Part shown: piece by piece, positions 22,342 to 35,000 of the stretch
Layout: each line of letters opens with the position of its first letter
How positions within the stretch are numbered: the first letter of the stretch is position 1
Notes under the pieces: model-generated
What the model saw: the letters and a program-made list of their open reading frames with translations, nothing else
Told to the model about the DNA's origin: nothing
Databases searched by the model: none
From: Rhynchonema sp. JSB1_4
Lineage: Eukaryota > Nematoda > Chromadorea > Monhysterida > Xyalidae
Assembly: GCA_030248065.1 (NCBI GenBank)
Contig: JASAMV010003861.1
Coordinates: 30,209 to 94,208, forward strand
Length of the DNA stretch: 64,000 nt
Direction: 5' to 3'
Program-made: the position numbers and the translations under genes

Positions 22342-22717
22342 ATACACACCGGGCACATACAACATGCATAATGAGTCTTCCTGGGAAACGGAACGTCTTT
22401 ACGTCATTACGTCTTAAAAATGTCTGTGATAAGGACATATTAATGGTGCTTATTAAGCTGTTCGAACGCAATGCTATCCTGTTCACCAGATATAGACTCT
22501 ATGATCGAAAAGATTTTGCTCACTGCATTAGCTCTGATTTTTTATAGATGTCCCACGGTCTGTTGCTTTGTATTTCGGTTCATTATGTTTATTTCCCCCT
22601 GCTTTGGTCCCTCTCTTTGTCCCTGTTTTAGTTTATTTTATTTTTTTGAAAATTTTTAGATATCAATCCAGCCTGCCAGTAATATTCACCAACAATTAAT
22701 TTCCTTTGAAATCGATA

Positions 22718-22813
22718 ATGCCTGGACATGTTCGACAACGCGGCAATAAACGAAGACGCGATGACGATGGTGACTCTGGTTCATCTTCAAAATCTGACTC
22801 GGATTCCGATACC
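22718..22813 (+). CDS. Orphan charged first exon (plus strand)
   Basis: ATG at 22718, 32 codons, ending at a phase-0 donor GATACC|GTGAGT. The product is MPGHVRQRGNKRRRDDDG followed by a serine/aspartate tract. It could be a distant 5' exon of the E2F gene (an in-frame AG lies just before the E2F ATG at 26010) or an unrelated stranded exon. Its KRRR-plus-acid composition echoes the minus-strand exon at 21682-21973. Confidence 0.35.
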
Positions 22814-24058
22814 GTGAGTTTTTTATTTTTCGTTTTTATTTCTGTTTTGGATCGCATTCTGTGTTTTTTGCTCCGCCATTCACACATTTACGCATGTTTT
22901 TTATGTATTTTCCTGCTCTCATCGCGCTTGTTTTTATCTTCAGCCTCAGTTTTTGCCTTCTGTTTTTTAAATTTTACCTTTTTTGCCCCAGTTAGTTGCA
23001 GGTAGAACAGCAGGATGTACTGAAGACCCGCTTGGGTGTACTTTTTAAAGTACAGGCCTAACTGCTGTTCTGAATCGGTGCTTGTCTACATTCATGGCCG
23101 AAACAAGACAGCCATTTATCTAGCTATTATTAATTTCTTCTTTCGTTAATTTAATTTCTAATTTTCCTAGTCTAGAAAATGGTTGTAAAAGCCGATTCTC
23201 TAGGAACTCGTTTTTTCTCTGCTTTTTATGGGGCTAGGTTGTTAGTTTATTTAGTATTTTACAAAAAAAGTTTTTATTTTTGCGCAATTTTTTAAATTTG
23301 CTCTTGCTCGCTTTTTTGCCTTCATTTATTTCTCTGTTTTTTCCTTTTCATTGCTGCCTTCATCAAGCTCTCACTTTTTATGGTGTCTTCTACTAATAGA
23401 TAATATTAATCTGTCACAACTTTCCATTTTTATAATTAGGCTGAATACACACCGGGCACATACAACATGCATAATGAGTCTTCCTGGGAAACGGCCCTGG
23501 GGGGAAAACTCATTACGGGGATTCCGTTTAATCCGTTTTATTTTCAAAGAAATAATGAGTCTTCCCGCCAGAGCCTCTGCAGGATAAACTGATTACAATA
23601 GTAATGAGTCTTCCATCAACCATAATTTCAGCATTCAGCTTCTTGTTGCGATCGGAAAGAGTGGGCATTGGTCGGTACGATTCGGCAGCAAATCGCTTAT
23701 TTTTGCGGCAAATTCGGCATCGAAGGTAGGCAAAACTGGGTAAAACTACTATTTTTGGCTTCGTACGCATTTCTGGAGCATAATGGAATTATAGTGAGCA
23801 AAAAATAAAATATGATATGCTTGTGTGTCCCAAAATTATCAAAAACTATGTTGAATTGAACAGACCCTGTGCGATTGTGCTCATCGCTGATGGGCTGACC
23901 GCTTGCACAGCTATAATCTGATTGGTTGCTAGGATTCAAAGAAAAGCCGTTGAATTGAAATTTGCAGAAAGATTGACTAATTTTCGTGCCGGGAAGACTC
24001 ATCAAAACGGCTGTATCTTTCGTGGACGCATGCTCGGACGGGTGGATTTCCGTATAAT
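22814..24058. other. AT-rich sequence with dispersed repeat copies
   Basis: A segment GGCTGAATACACACCGGGCA...CATAATGAGTCTTCC at 23441-23496 duplicates 22338-22393. A phrase AATCCGTTTTATTTTCAAAG near 23530 is the reverse complement of sequence near 22160-22200. These look like ends of one or more degenerate mobile elements. No gene is seen. Confidence 0.45.
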
Positions 24059-24465
24059 TACCGTATTGTCGGAAATAGAACCCGGGGGGTCTATTTTTTC
24101 ACTGGGGTCATTTTGGGGGGTTCAATTTATTGGGGGGGGGTCAATTATTGGGGGGGGGGTTATATTTTTCATTGGGCCCCCGACGAAAAAAATCATTGTT
24201 AATAACGCCCATAAAAATGGCTTGTTTTCGGTATTTTCTAACTTCAACAGCGGCAATTATGCTTAAAAAGCTGTATTCTGTTGTGTACGCAAGCTTAAAC
24301 AACGTTTGACACAACAACACAGCCCTACCATACCACTAATCTGTGGTACGGTGAAGGTTGGGGCTGGGGGTGGGGTTCTATTAATGGGGGGTTCTATTTT
24401 TGATTTCGAGCCATTTAGGGGGGGGGGTTCAATTAATGGGGGGTTCTATTTCCGACAATACGGTA
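24059..24465. mobile_element. TA-flanked foldback MITE
   Basis: Ends TACCGTATTGTCGGAAATAG and its reverse complement CTATTTCCGACAATACGGTA, giving terminal inverted repeats of about 28 bp with flanking TA. The interior is rich in GGGGGGTTCAATTATTGGGG phrases. TA target and short TIRs fit a Tc1/mariner/pogo-type MITE. Confidence 0.7.
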
Positions 24466-24531
24466 GTCGCTCGTATTGCAGATGTGGAGTTATAGTACGC
24501 GAAAGTTTTGTGCTTTTTGAAAGCAACGAAC

Positions 24532-24841
24532 CAGAGATTAGGATCGGGCCGGGTAACCTCTGCCCGGCCCGATGTGAAAGTCCAAAATCGCGGCCCGGCC
24601 CGATTTTGGGATTGGGGTCAAAGGAAAAAATGGTAAAAAAAGAGCAAAATTTTCAAAAAAAAATTTTTGGGGAAGCATCTTTATGTTTCTGTGATTCGCT
24701 TTCTTTTCTTTTATCCCCGTCCATTTGGGCCCCCACAAAAAATGTGCACATCGCAATTTTTTGGGATTTTTGGTAAAAAATGCGCTTTTGGCTTGAACAT
24801 TGAGCAGTTCGGGCCGGGTCGGGCCGGCAATCTCTGCATTG
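24532..24841. mobile_element. MITE with 8-bp TSD (CAACGAAC)
   Basis: Flanked by CAACGAAC at 24524-24531 and 24842-24849. The left end CAGAGATTAGGATCGGGCC has an inverted counterpart GGCCGGCAATCTCTG close to the right end. The centre is AT-rich. The 8-bp duplication indicates an hAT-like origin. Confidence 0.65.
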
Positions 24842-24941
24842 CAACGAACCCTTTTTGGTCAGTTCTTGTTTAATCTCCAATTGTTGTTTGGACAATTTGT
24901 CCAATTGTTTAATCTCCAATAAGAATTGTTTTCCGCACATT

Positions 24942-25335
24942 TTATATTTTTCGGGGTTTTTCGTTTTCGGGGTTTTTCATTTTCGGCGTTTTATTTTCGG
25001 GGTTTTTATTTTTCGGGGTTTTTTATGAACGAACATTTTGTTCAGGCTTTCCTTCAGGGTTAGGCTTAGGCTGCCAGCCAGGAAGACATGAACAAAGGAG
25101 AATTACCTAACTTGTGCCCGAACTGTGCCAGTGCCCATTTTTTTGGTGCACGAACGACATGAATACCCTTCTGTAACCAAAAGATTTGTTTTCCGCACAT
25201 TTTATATTTTTCGGGGTTTTTCGTTTTCGGGGTTTTTTTCGGGGTTTTTCATTTTCGGGGTTTTATTTTCGGGGTTTTTATTTTTCGGGGTTTTTTGTTC
25301 GGCGTTTTTTTTCGGGGTTTTTTTCGGGGTTTTCG
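24942..25335. repeat. TTTTCGGGG minisatellite, two blocks
   Basis: Short-period repeats of TTTTTCGGGG with variants at about 24945-25030 and 25205-25335. Each block is preceded by the same TTGTTTTCCGCACATTTTAT sequence, so the second block is a duplicate. Confidence 0.75.
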
Positions 25336-25353
25336 ACCCCACCCCACCACTAC

Positions 25354-25953
25354 TAGGCATGGGCACAATACCGATTTTTAGGCCCACCCAATACTGTAAA
25401 AACCTAAATAGAAGGGGGGCTCTATTAACTCACTGACCCCATTTTGGGGAGCTCCATTCCGGGGGCTCTATTAATTCACTGACCCGAACCTGAAAAAATT
25501 GTTCCCAGAAATACCCAACACCTGGCCTCTGACGTAATACCCAATTCTCAATACCCAATACCAGCTGAGCAGACCCACCCAATACCCAATATCAGGCGTG
25601 GCACCCAATACCCAATGCCTGGCCCAGTACCAAAGTTGAAGATTATCTGGGAAAATTTTGACTTTTTGGTCGTTTAAAACGATGATGAAAGTGCTTTTCT
25701 GTCATTTGAGAAGCAAGTTCAGTTGTCTGGTATGGACACTCCAAGGAATTTCTGATCAGAAAACGTCAATTTGAGGGAAAAACTGGAAAAAATTAGACAA
25801 ATTATGGGTCATTTTGGTATTGCCTGAATGGAATCGCAGCACCCACCCAATACCCAATACCAGGTATTGATTCAGTATTGGGTACCCAACACCACACCCA
25901 CTACCAGGTATTGGGTGTTTATTGGGTGGTATTGGGTATTGTGCCCATGCCTA
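25354..25953. mobile_element. hAT-like foldback with TAGGCATGGGC ends
   Basis: Termini TAGGCATGGGCACAATACC and GGTATTGTGCCCATGCCTA are perfect inverted repeats. Flanks ACCACTAC and GTCACTAC match at six of eight positions. The interior has many CACCCAATACC / GGTATTGGGT phrases. Confidence 0.7.
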
Positions 25954-26009
25954 GTCACTACAACCAATCGAGTCACACTTCGAAAGGTCTGCCTGGTACG
26001 GAGGTGACG

Positions 26010-29000
26010 ATGATTTTGTCAGAAAGTGTTATTTCGTTGAATTGTCAGACAAAAAAGCTCGATCAAATTCACATGAATCAACAAGGCGCTCATGTTGTGG
26101 TCAAACCGATCCCGATTCGGGGTGATCAGCGAGTGGCGTTCACGCGACGCACGGTCGCATCGATGGACGGCGGACGGGCTGTGAAATTTGAGGAGGTTTG
26201 CATTGCTAAACTGTGGTGTTTTCTTCAAATTTTCACTTAATTGATTAATTCACTTTGCTAATATTCTCTAGATCCCCCTCCACCGTCCGACCGAAGTGGC
26301 GTCCCCAATGCGTCGCCATAATCTGCGCAGTGCTCAACCTCAATTTTCCTCGCCCGAAACAAGTCGACTTCTTTCCGTGGCACCTGATTGTACGACAACA
26401 ATAGCAGCTACCTCATCGTCTCAGCAACGTGCCTTGCTCAGCAGTAGAAATGTGCGTATTTTATGCCCTTTTTCGCGTGGAAAAAATTGGGCACTCCCGG
26501 AATATACGGGACCTGACCAAAATAGACCAAATGGGCTCTGAAAGGACATAAAACTTTTCCTGTGGTTTTCATGGATGCTGAAAACGACGGAAAGTATTTT
26601 TACATCATTAGATCTGCAAGCCTTGTGTCATTTTGTCCCAAATCATTGCCAAAATATCGGTTGGCGGTAATGCTTAGACGGGTTCGAATCCCACCGTGGA
26701 CAACCACCTCGAAGTGTGAAGCTGAACTTTTTTTTGGATTTTATGCTTTGTATGGACAGGTATGCTGGTGCCAACGCCTAAGCCTAATACTAAACATAAG
26801 CCTGGGGATAAGGCACAAACGGGTGGACAAGAGCTCCAAGCAGCTTGTCAGGCTTATTCAGGTTCAGTCAGGTTTTCAGGTGTCAGGCTTAGCTGCGATG
26901 TCAAAATGGTTTCCATAATCGTTTTCAGCGCCTCTGAAAACCACAGGAAAGATTTTATCGCATTTCAGTGCCGATTCAGAAGTTTTCTGGCTAGGTCCCG
27001 TATATTCCGGGAGTGCCAAAAATTGTAACGCTGTTTAATCCTGCGAATGAAATAAGCCTTTTTCCACTCGAATCCAAAAAAAACATCCATATAGAATCAG
27101 TGATGTAGTTGGTCCGAGCAAGAAAGCTAGCTAGCTGGAGGGGTCCGACGCAAGAAAGCTAGCTAGCTAGCCGGGTACCCCGATTTGGGGGGTATTGGTC
27201 CAGAAGTCAAAAACAGGGGTATAAAAATTGGTCGAAATTATGCTAAAATAAGCCTTAAAATGCGTATTTTTGTGCACGTGTGAGAAAATTTGAACGAGTT
27301 TGACCATTTTGGCCCATAAAATGGTCATTTTGGCACTAAAATCAACATTTTTTTTACTTGGTGACCGGAGCAAGAAAGCTAGCTAGCCAGTTTGGGGGGT
27401 GTGGGTTTCGGAGCAAGAAAGCTACCTAGCAGTTGGGGGTAATACCCCCCATACCCCCCCCCCCCAACCACATCACTGTATAGAATTCTATTTTTGGTGC
27501 GTTGCGAGTTTCTACGACAATAGGACTTCAGTTCAAATTTGATAAGAGGCGCTCGCACTGACGAGCCCTGTGGCGCCTGCGCCTGTCTGCGAAAGCAGGT
27601 TGAAACAGGCTTCTGTGCATTCGCACTGACGATGATCCTCCCGTCAGCGAAAGCAGTCTCAGCTGGCGACCAAAGGCTCCCGTTGCTCAACAAATCATAT
27701 TTTTATGCCATTTTTGAATCCAACAAATATTTCAGCTGCAGCAACAGAACAACACGCCCGAGTCGGTCACCCCCCTGCCAGTCGAATATTCGTCACCATC
27801 GAGCAGCAATGCCAAACGTGCACTAGCATCCTCCGTGCCCGTCAATCCCGCTGCTGGATGGTCAGCCAAACATCTCCAATACACGCCAAGTCCACCGCAG
27901 GTCAGCCGCACATAATTGACTGTTTTTATGACCAGCGGGCCAATCTATTATGATTGGTAATTGGTCAATTTGTGATTTATGTGTCTCGCGTGTCTTTCGC
28001 GGCAAAAATATTGGTTTCTTCCGAGTTGCAAGGCTTACGCGTATCAAACGTGGTCAGCCGACCTAAAAGTTTTTTTTATTTGTTCTCTTTGAAATGTTTA
28101 CGTTGCCAGCTAGACACTTGTCTTGGATTGAAAACATATCGAATCTTGTAGTTTTGATTGATATCCATACTTCGAAAATCAAGTCACCCATAAATGAACA
28201 AGATCACAAGTTTGATTCATAATCGGCAACGACCCAGTGGCGCTTGAGTCGGGGTCGAACTATTCCCATTTGTCTTATTAGTTTGCAAAAAGTGTCTTTT
28301 GTATTCAGGCTCGACGTCGTCTCAATCTTGAATCAGCCATTTCCACGTCCGCCAGTAAACGACCAACCAAGTCAGAATCTGCCAGAAAAACGGGACCGGC
28401 GGCCAAAAAGCCACGACTAAAGGGTGCTGATCAAGATCATTCAGGTGACTGAGTAGAATACGAAACACAACCATTGCCATTGCCAGCCAATCGCTTCATC
28501 TGTGCTTGAAGGTATAGGCAAACTACACCAACGTGAGCTCGATTTCGCAGCTGTCAGAGTGGTGAAACATTCTGGCATGGCTGCTGATTTGGGAAATGTT
28601 ACGTGTTGAAGAATACAAAATGAAGAGTCATGATTTTCTCTTTCTTTTCGTTTTGAGTACACATGTGTCAGCTGCGCGGCTTGTTGACTGTGTGTTGAGC
28701 TTGTTTCCCTGCGTTTGTAAAAATACATAAGGCAACGAAATTAGCAATTACTACAGCACGCGAAAAAAAACTGTTTTTTTTTCCGCAAAAAACGCTTTCC
28801 CCCGCGAGACCCGAATACTTTTCCATTTATTTTTCCATGGGTACTTCATCGGTTTTTTGTCAAAAATATCCATACTTTATTCAAATTTTAAAAGTTGTAA
28901 GGTAAAACTGCTGCGTTTTTCGATTTTGATGAAAAATTTGCTTGCGTACGTTAATTAGGCCAAAAAGCATGTAAAACAAGTGTTTGCGATCGACTTCAAT

Positions 29001-32000
29001 ACTCTTCGAGAGCACTCGTCACTTTGAACAAACTTTGCACTGAAACTGTTTTATTTTTCGAAATTAAGTTCTTAAGTACTGGAAAAATATTTGAAAAAAC
29101 CGTTTTTTTTTCACGAAAAATAAAAAAATAGTTTATGACAGTATATTTAAGGGACTACAAACAATGTTGATAGCCTAGCGGTGATCTTGACTGGCTTCAT
29201 CAAAACGAAACAACTTTCTAGCACAAACCTGCCAGCCAACTGTAAAAATACTGTGGTTTTCGCGGCGCGCATGGCCGTACTCAGTGTGGTGGCAGGCCAA
29301 TCGACCCAAGATATCCTAGGCGGGGAAGGTTTCGGACTTACTCGAGATACCCCCCCAGAGGCTACCCAAGATACCCTATGGTCCGTCAAAAGGCGAAAAA
29401 AGGCCGTTTTTTGCATGCAATTTTACTTCAAAATTGTCCTAAAAATGGGTACTTTTTGACATTTTTGCCGAAAATTGGCCTAAAATGACCGTTTTTTGGG
29501 TGTTTGCGCGCGGAGCGCGCGATTTTTGGGGGTCCCGAGGTCGAAAAACACCTATTTTTGCCTTTGAAAACCATAAATCTACTTACTCGAGATACCCTTT
29601 GGGGTCGGCTCGTGATAGATACCCTTCCCCCCCCCATCCCCCCTAAGGGTTGACTCGAGATAGATACCCCTTAGGGGGGAATCCCCCCCCCATCCCCCCA
29701 GCCACTACAGTGGCCGTACTCATGCGGTTGTAAAGTGATCTCCCAAAAAACTTTGCGGCAGAAGGTCATGTTTTCTTATGTCTCCGTCCCCGACCGACCC
29801 CGATTATTGCAGTGCCGGCCACGCCCGAGTCCCCGCTGTACATCACACCCTCTTCACAACGTCAGGACAGTTCGCTACTGTTTCTCACACAACGTTTCAT
29901 CAACATGCATGAGAGAAATCGAAATGCTGTTAGTTTTATTTCTGAAATAAGCTCGTAAAATTGATAAACCGAAAATAAATTTAATTTTGATTTTGATAAT
30001 GAAACAGTAGCAGGTGTTAGTCTTTCACAGCTAGCTGTTGCCGGCGAACTGTGGGGCGCACCTGAGCGGGCGCATAGAATCAGCACGAAATGAAACAGTA
30101 GCAGGTGTTAGTCTTTCACAGCTAGCTGTTGCCGGCGAACTGTGGGGCGCACCTGAGCGGGCGCACAGAACATCACGAAATGAAACAGTAGCAGGTGTAA
30201 GTCTTTCACAGCTAGCTGTTGCCGGCGAACTGTGGGGCGCACCTGAGCGGGCGCATAGAATCAGCACGAAATGAAACAGTAGCAGGTGTTAGTCTTTCAC
30301 AGCTAGCTGTTGCCGGCGAACTGTGGGGCGCACCTGAGCGGGCGCATAGAATCAGCACGAAATGAAACAGTAGCAGGTGTTAGTCTTTCACAGCTAGCTG
30401 TTGCCGGCGAACTGTGGGGCGCACCTGAGCGGGCGCATAGAATCAGCACGAAATGAAACAGTAGCAGGTGTTAGTCTTTCACAGCTAGCTGTTGCCGGCG
30501 AACTGTGGGGCGCACCTGAGCGGGCGCACAGAACATCACGAAATGAAACAGTAGCAGGTGTTAGTCTTTCACAGCTAGCTGTTGCCGGCGAACTGTGGGG
30601 CGCACCTGAGCGGGCGCATAGAATCAGCACGAAATGAAACAGTAGCAGGTGTAAGTCTTTCACAGCTAGCTGTTGCCGGCGAACTGTGGGGCGCACCTGA
30701 GCGGGCGCACCTGAGCGGGCGCATAGAATCAGCACGAAATGAAACAGTAGCAGGTGTTAGTCTTTCACAGCTAGCTGTTGCCGGCGAACTGTGGGGCGCA
30801 CCTGAGCGGGCGCATAGAATCAGCACGAAATGAAACAGTAGCAGGTGTAAGTCTTTCACAGCTAGCTGTTGCCGGCGAACTGTGGGGCGCACCTGAGCGG
30901 GCGCATAGAATCAGCACGAAATGAAACAGTAGCAGGTGTTAGTCTTTCACAGCTAGCTGTTGCCGGCGAACTGTGGGGCGCACCTGAGCGGGCGCATAGA
31001 ATCAGCACGAAATGAAACAGTAGCAGGTGTTAGTCTTTCACAGCTAGCTGTTGCCGGCGAACTGTGGGGCGCACCTGAGCGGGCGCACAGAACATCACGA
31101 AATGAAACAGTAGCAGGTGTAAGTCTTTCACAGCTAGCTGTTGCCGGCGAACTGTGGGGCGCACCTGAGCGGGCGCATAGAATCAGCACGAAATGAAACA
31201 GTAGCAGGTGTTAGTCTTTCACAGCTAGCTGTTGCCGGCGAACTGTGGGGCGCACCTGAGCGGGCGCATAGAATCAGCACGAAATGAAACAGTAGCAGGT
31301 GTTAGTCTTTCAAAGCTGTTGCCGGCGATGTGGGGCGCACCTGAGCGGGCGCATAGATCAGCAGAAATAAACAGTACTTAGTCTTTCATAGCTGTTGCCG
31401 GCGAACTGTGGGGCGCACCTGAGCGGGCGCATAGAATCAGCACGAAATGAAACAGTAGCAGGTGTTAGTCTTTCACAGCTAGCTGTTGCCGGCGAACTGT
31501 GGGGCGCACCTGAGCGGGCGCATAGAATCAGCACGAAATGAAACAGTAGCAGGTGTTAGTCTTTCACAGCTAGCTGTTGCCGGCGAACTGTGGGGCGCAC
31601 CTGAGCGGGCGCATAGAATCAGCACGAAATGAAACAGTAGCAGGTGTTAGTCTTTCACAGCTAGCTGTTGCCGGCGAACTGTGGGGCGCACCTGAGCGGG
31701 CGCACAGAACATCACGAAATGAAACAGTAGCAGGTGTAAGTCTTTCACAGCTAGCTGTTGCCGGCGAACTGTGGGGCGCACCTGAGCGGGCGCATAGAAT
31801 CAGCACGAAATGAAACAGTAGCAGGTGTTAGTCTTTCACAGCTAGCTGTTGCCGGCGAACTGTGGGGCGCACCTGAGCGGGCGCACAGAACGTCACGAAA
31901 TGAAACAGTAGCAGGTGTAAGTCTTTCACAGCTAGCTGTTGCCGGCGAACTGTGGGGCGCACCTGAGCGGGCGCATAGATCAGCACGAAATGAAACAGTA

Positions 32001-35000
32001 GCAGGTGTTAGTCTTTCACAGCTAGCTGTTGCCGGCGAGAAATGAAACAGTAGCAGGTGTAAGTCTTTCACAGCTAGCTGTTGCCGGCGAACTGTGGGGC
32101 GCACCTGAGCGGGCGCACAGAACAGCACGAAATGAAACAGTAGTTAAGGTTGCGTGTGCGTGAACAGACAAAATTTCACAATGCAAGCTTCGCAACAATA
32201 CGCCTCTTGCATTGGACCTAAAGTTGCGTGTGTGTGAACAGATAAAATTTCACAATGCAAGCTTCGCAACAATACGCCACTAATCTTGCATTGGACCTAA
32301 AGTTGCGTGTGCGTGAACAGAATCTTGCATTGGACCTATTGTTGCGAAACTTGCATTGTGAAATTTTGTCTGCTCACACACAGACACGCAACTCTAGGTT
32401 CTCGGTCCATTGCAAGACCAGTGGCGCATTGTTGAGAACACTCTCCTGGTGTTGTTGTTGGACAGTCCTGATGTTTCATTATCATCGTGAAACCGTGATG
32501 CATAGCTTTTATTGTTTAACAGGATTTGCCACATAGCCTTCGGGCGTTTGCATTGACCTGGCACTGGAGGTGCAAAAACAAATGAAATGAAACTCTCCCA
32601 CCAGCCCTCACGACACCAATACTTCCAATAGCGATTTTGCTTCAAAAAAGTAAACCTTTCTGAAACACTTGTGGTAAATTATTTCATTTTGTGTGTCCGG
32701 TATCCGATAATTTTGGAATTTGGGTGTCCGGTATCCTGACTTCTCGGTTTCTCAACGACACTACTGACCCCAGGACCCCCTCGACGCACAGTACGCATAC
32801 GTGACTTATTCGAACCTTCGTTCAATGCCCACGTTATCCACGTCAACCTTGATTGCCATAAAGGCTCCGGATGGTTCGTCGCTCCAGTGCCCAGATCCGA
32901 GGGACACGGGGGTTAGTTCGGCTGGGTTCGGGTTAAGTAGGCACACGTTGATTTTCGTTCAGCCATTAGAAACTTCATTATTCTTACATCGAGGTTTACT
33001 GAAATCGGCCCCTGTGCTATTTTGTTTCCAGTCCAAAATCGCCTGTCTCTCGGCCTCGGAAGTGTTTCGCTGTCTTCCGAAAAGCTCAGAGTCACAGCAC
33101 ACCACTTGTGTGAATTGTATCTCCACCAATCTAAAACACGCTCTCCACCTCGATGCGTAAATTCCCTTTTGACTCCCAAAACATTTGTGTCTTGAACTGG
33201 AACAACGTTGTCTTCGTCGTAAGCACGCAACAAACTGAGGTCAGCCAGCCGGAACTTGTCATCACCTGTATCGCCCAATCTCTTTTCTTCGTTTTCGAAA
33301 CACGTGTGACACATTATTGGATCTGGCCAAGCAAGCTTTAATACAAGTGTCTCGTGAACTCGTGGTTGAACTATGCAGCAATGTGCTTTTTGGTTGCCCG
33401 TTTCGACTTGCTGACCTGCGGTGCACCAGGTCATCATCCTGTTCGTGTCGCGTGCAAAATACAACTTGCGCGGAGTTCAAAATAAATTGGACACAAGTGA
33501 ACGACGGCGAATCCACGACCAGTAATTCGCTGTACCACACAACATATTATTACACAACATGAGCCGTGAACAAACGTGATGTTTGCAACATATATTCAAT
33601 CTTTTTCACTTTGTAGCGCTACGAAATGATGATCCGAAGTCGCGACACGCAGCCCGTACAAGTGTTCTTGTGTCCAGATGCTGACTCGTTACCCGAAGAG
33701 AGCGCCGTCGTTAAAACGGGTGTGTTTTTACTTTTTTTGTCGCATTGTTTCTTGTGTGGGCGCCTGATTTGTCTGTGACATTTATGTCACCTATAATGGC
33801 GCACTGAAAACCCGTTTCTTTCGTTCTTTTTCTTAGGCCCTTATATTTCTACATATTTTCCGTGGGTTCTTTGCCGGTTTTTTATCGGAAAAGTATTGTT
33901 GCTTTGTTGTGATTTTTTCAAAAAATGGAATGCAAAACTTGTTTTTTTATTTCGGGCAAAAAAATTGGCGAGGACGATGTCGAAATTTGATTGACAGAAA
34001 AAAATTATAAAAGTCAAACTTTCGTGGAGCAACAACTCGCCTACATGGATATATTTTGACCTCAAATCGTCATATTTTCGATTTTCCCTCATTATGTGTT
34101 GGACAAATATTGGACAAAATGTTTTTTTCTAAAAACCTTTGTTCCTCGAAAAATAAAGAACGGTTCTTTGTGCCAGTACATGTCACGCGCAAGTCGCAAG
34201 ATGTGCCATGCCAGCGCCACCACTGGCTAGATATGCTAATGGTACAGTGGTCAAATCAAGCAGTCAAATCACTTCGTCCACTCAAATGAGCGTGGGAAAT
34301 AATACATTGAGTTGGCTACCAGAGGTCGGTATCGGGGTATGCCGTTGCTGATACCCGATACCGGATAGTTCATGAAAAAAGCCGATACCCGATAACACAG
34401 TTTTTATAGCAAAAATGCGGTTTTTTATAAGGGTCGCGCGGGATATTTTGAGATAGCCATTGGGTACTGTCATGCAACATCAAAATAACTCCCACATACA
34501 TTTATTTCTGTTCGTAAAACAATTGATATCTGCAGAGCGGTTTTTGAGAAAAGTGTAATACCTTAATACCCAGAAAAAATACCTATACCCGACAGCCGAT
34601 ACCCGATCCCTATAATGACGACGAGATTTGACGATCTGATTTGACCAGAGTGTTGGCCACAGCCATAGCGACAAGTTACGAATTACAAGTGAAATATTCT
34701 GTCGAGTGCTCAATGCTCATTTGCACACAATGTGTAGTTAGTCTAACGTCTGTGTCTGACTGAAAGCACAAACTTTCCAGAACCCGGCTTGCCCCTGCCG
34801 ACAACGGCAGTCGTTCCCGCCGCAACCAGCTACACCTCCCCGCCACGCACGCAACGCACGCCCGAGCCAGCGCCCACTTCGATTGACGCCTACATGGCGA
34901 CAACGGCCACTCCTCAACATCATCAACCCGCATCCGATGTTCTGAACACACCGCAAAAATCGGTCATACAACTGGATCTGACCCAACCGCCGGTCTCTGG

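Noticed and set aside
30038..30274. Paired sense/antisense 78-codon frames repeated through the array
   Set aside because: They recur identically with the satellite unit on both strands, with stops set by unit-length variants. No sign of a gene.
29996..32145. Possible CRISPR array or repeat-protein gene in the regular repeats
   Set aside because: Units are contiguous without unique spacers, the sequence is eukaryotic, and the frames come and go with 90 versus 91 bp units. It is a satellite.
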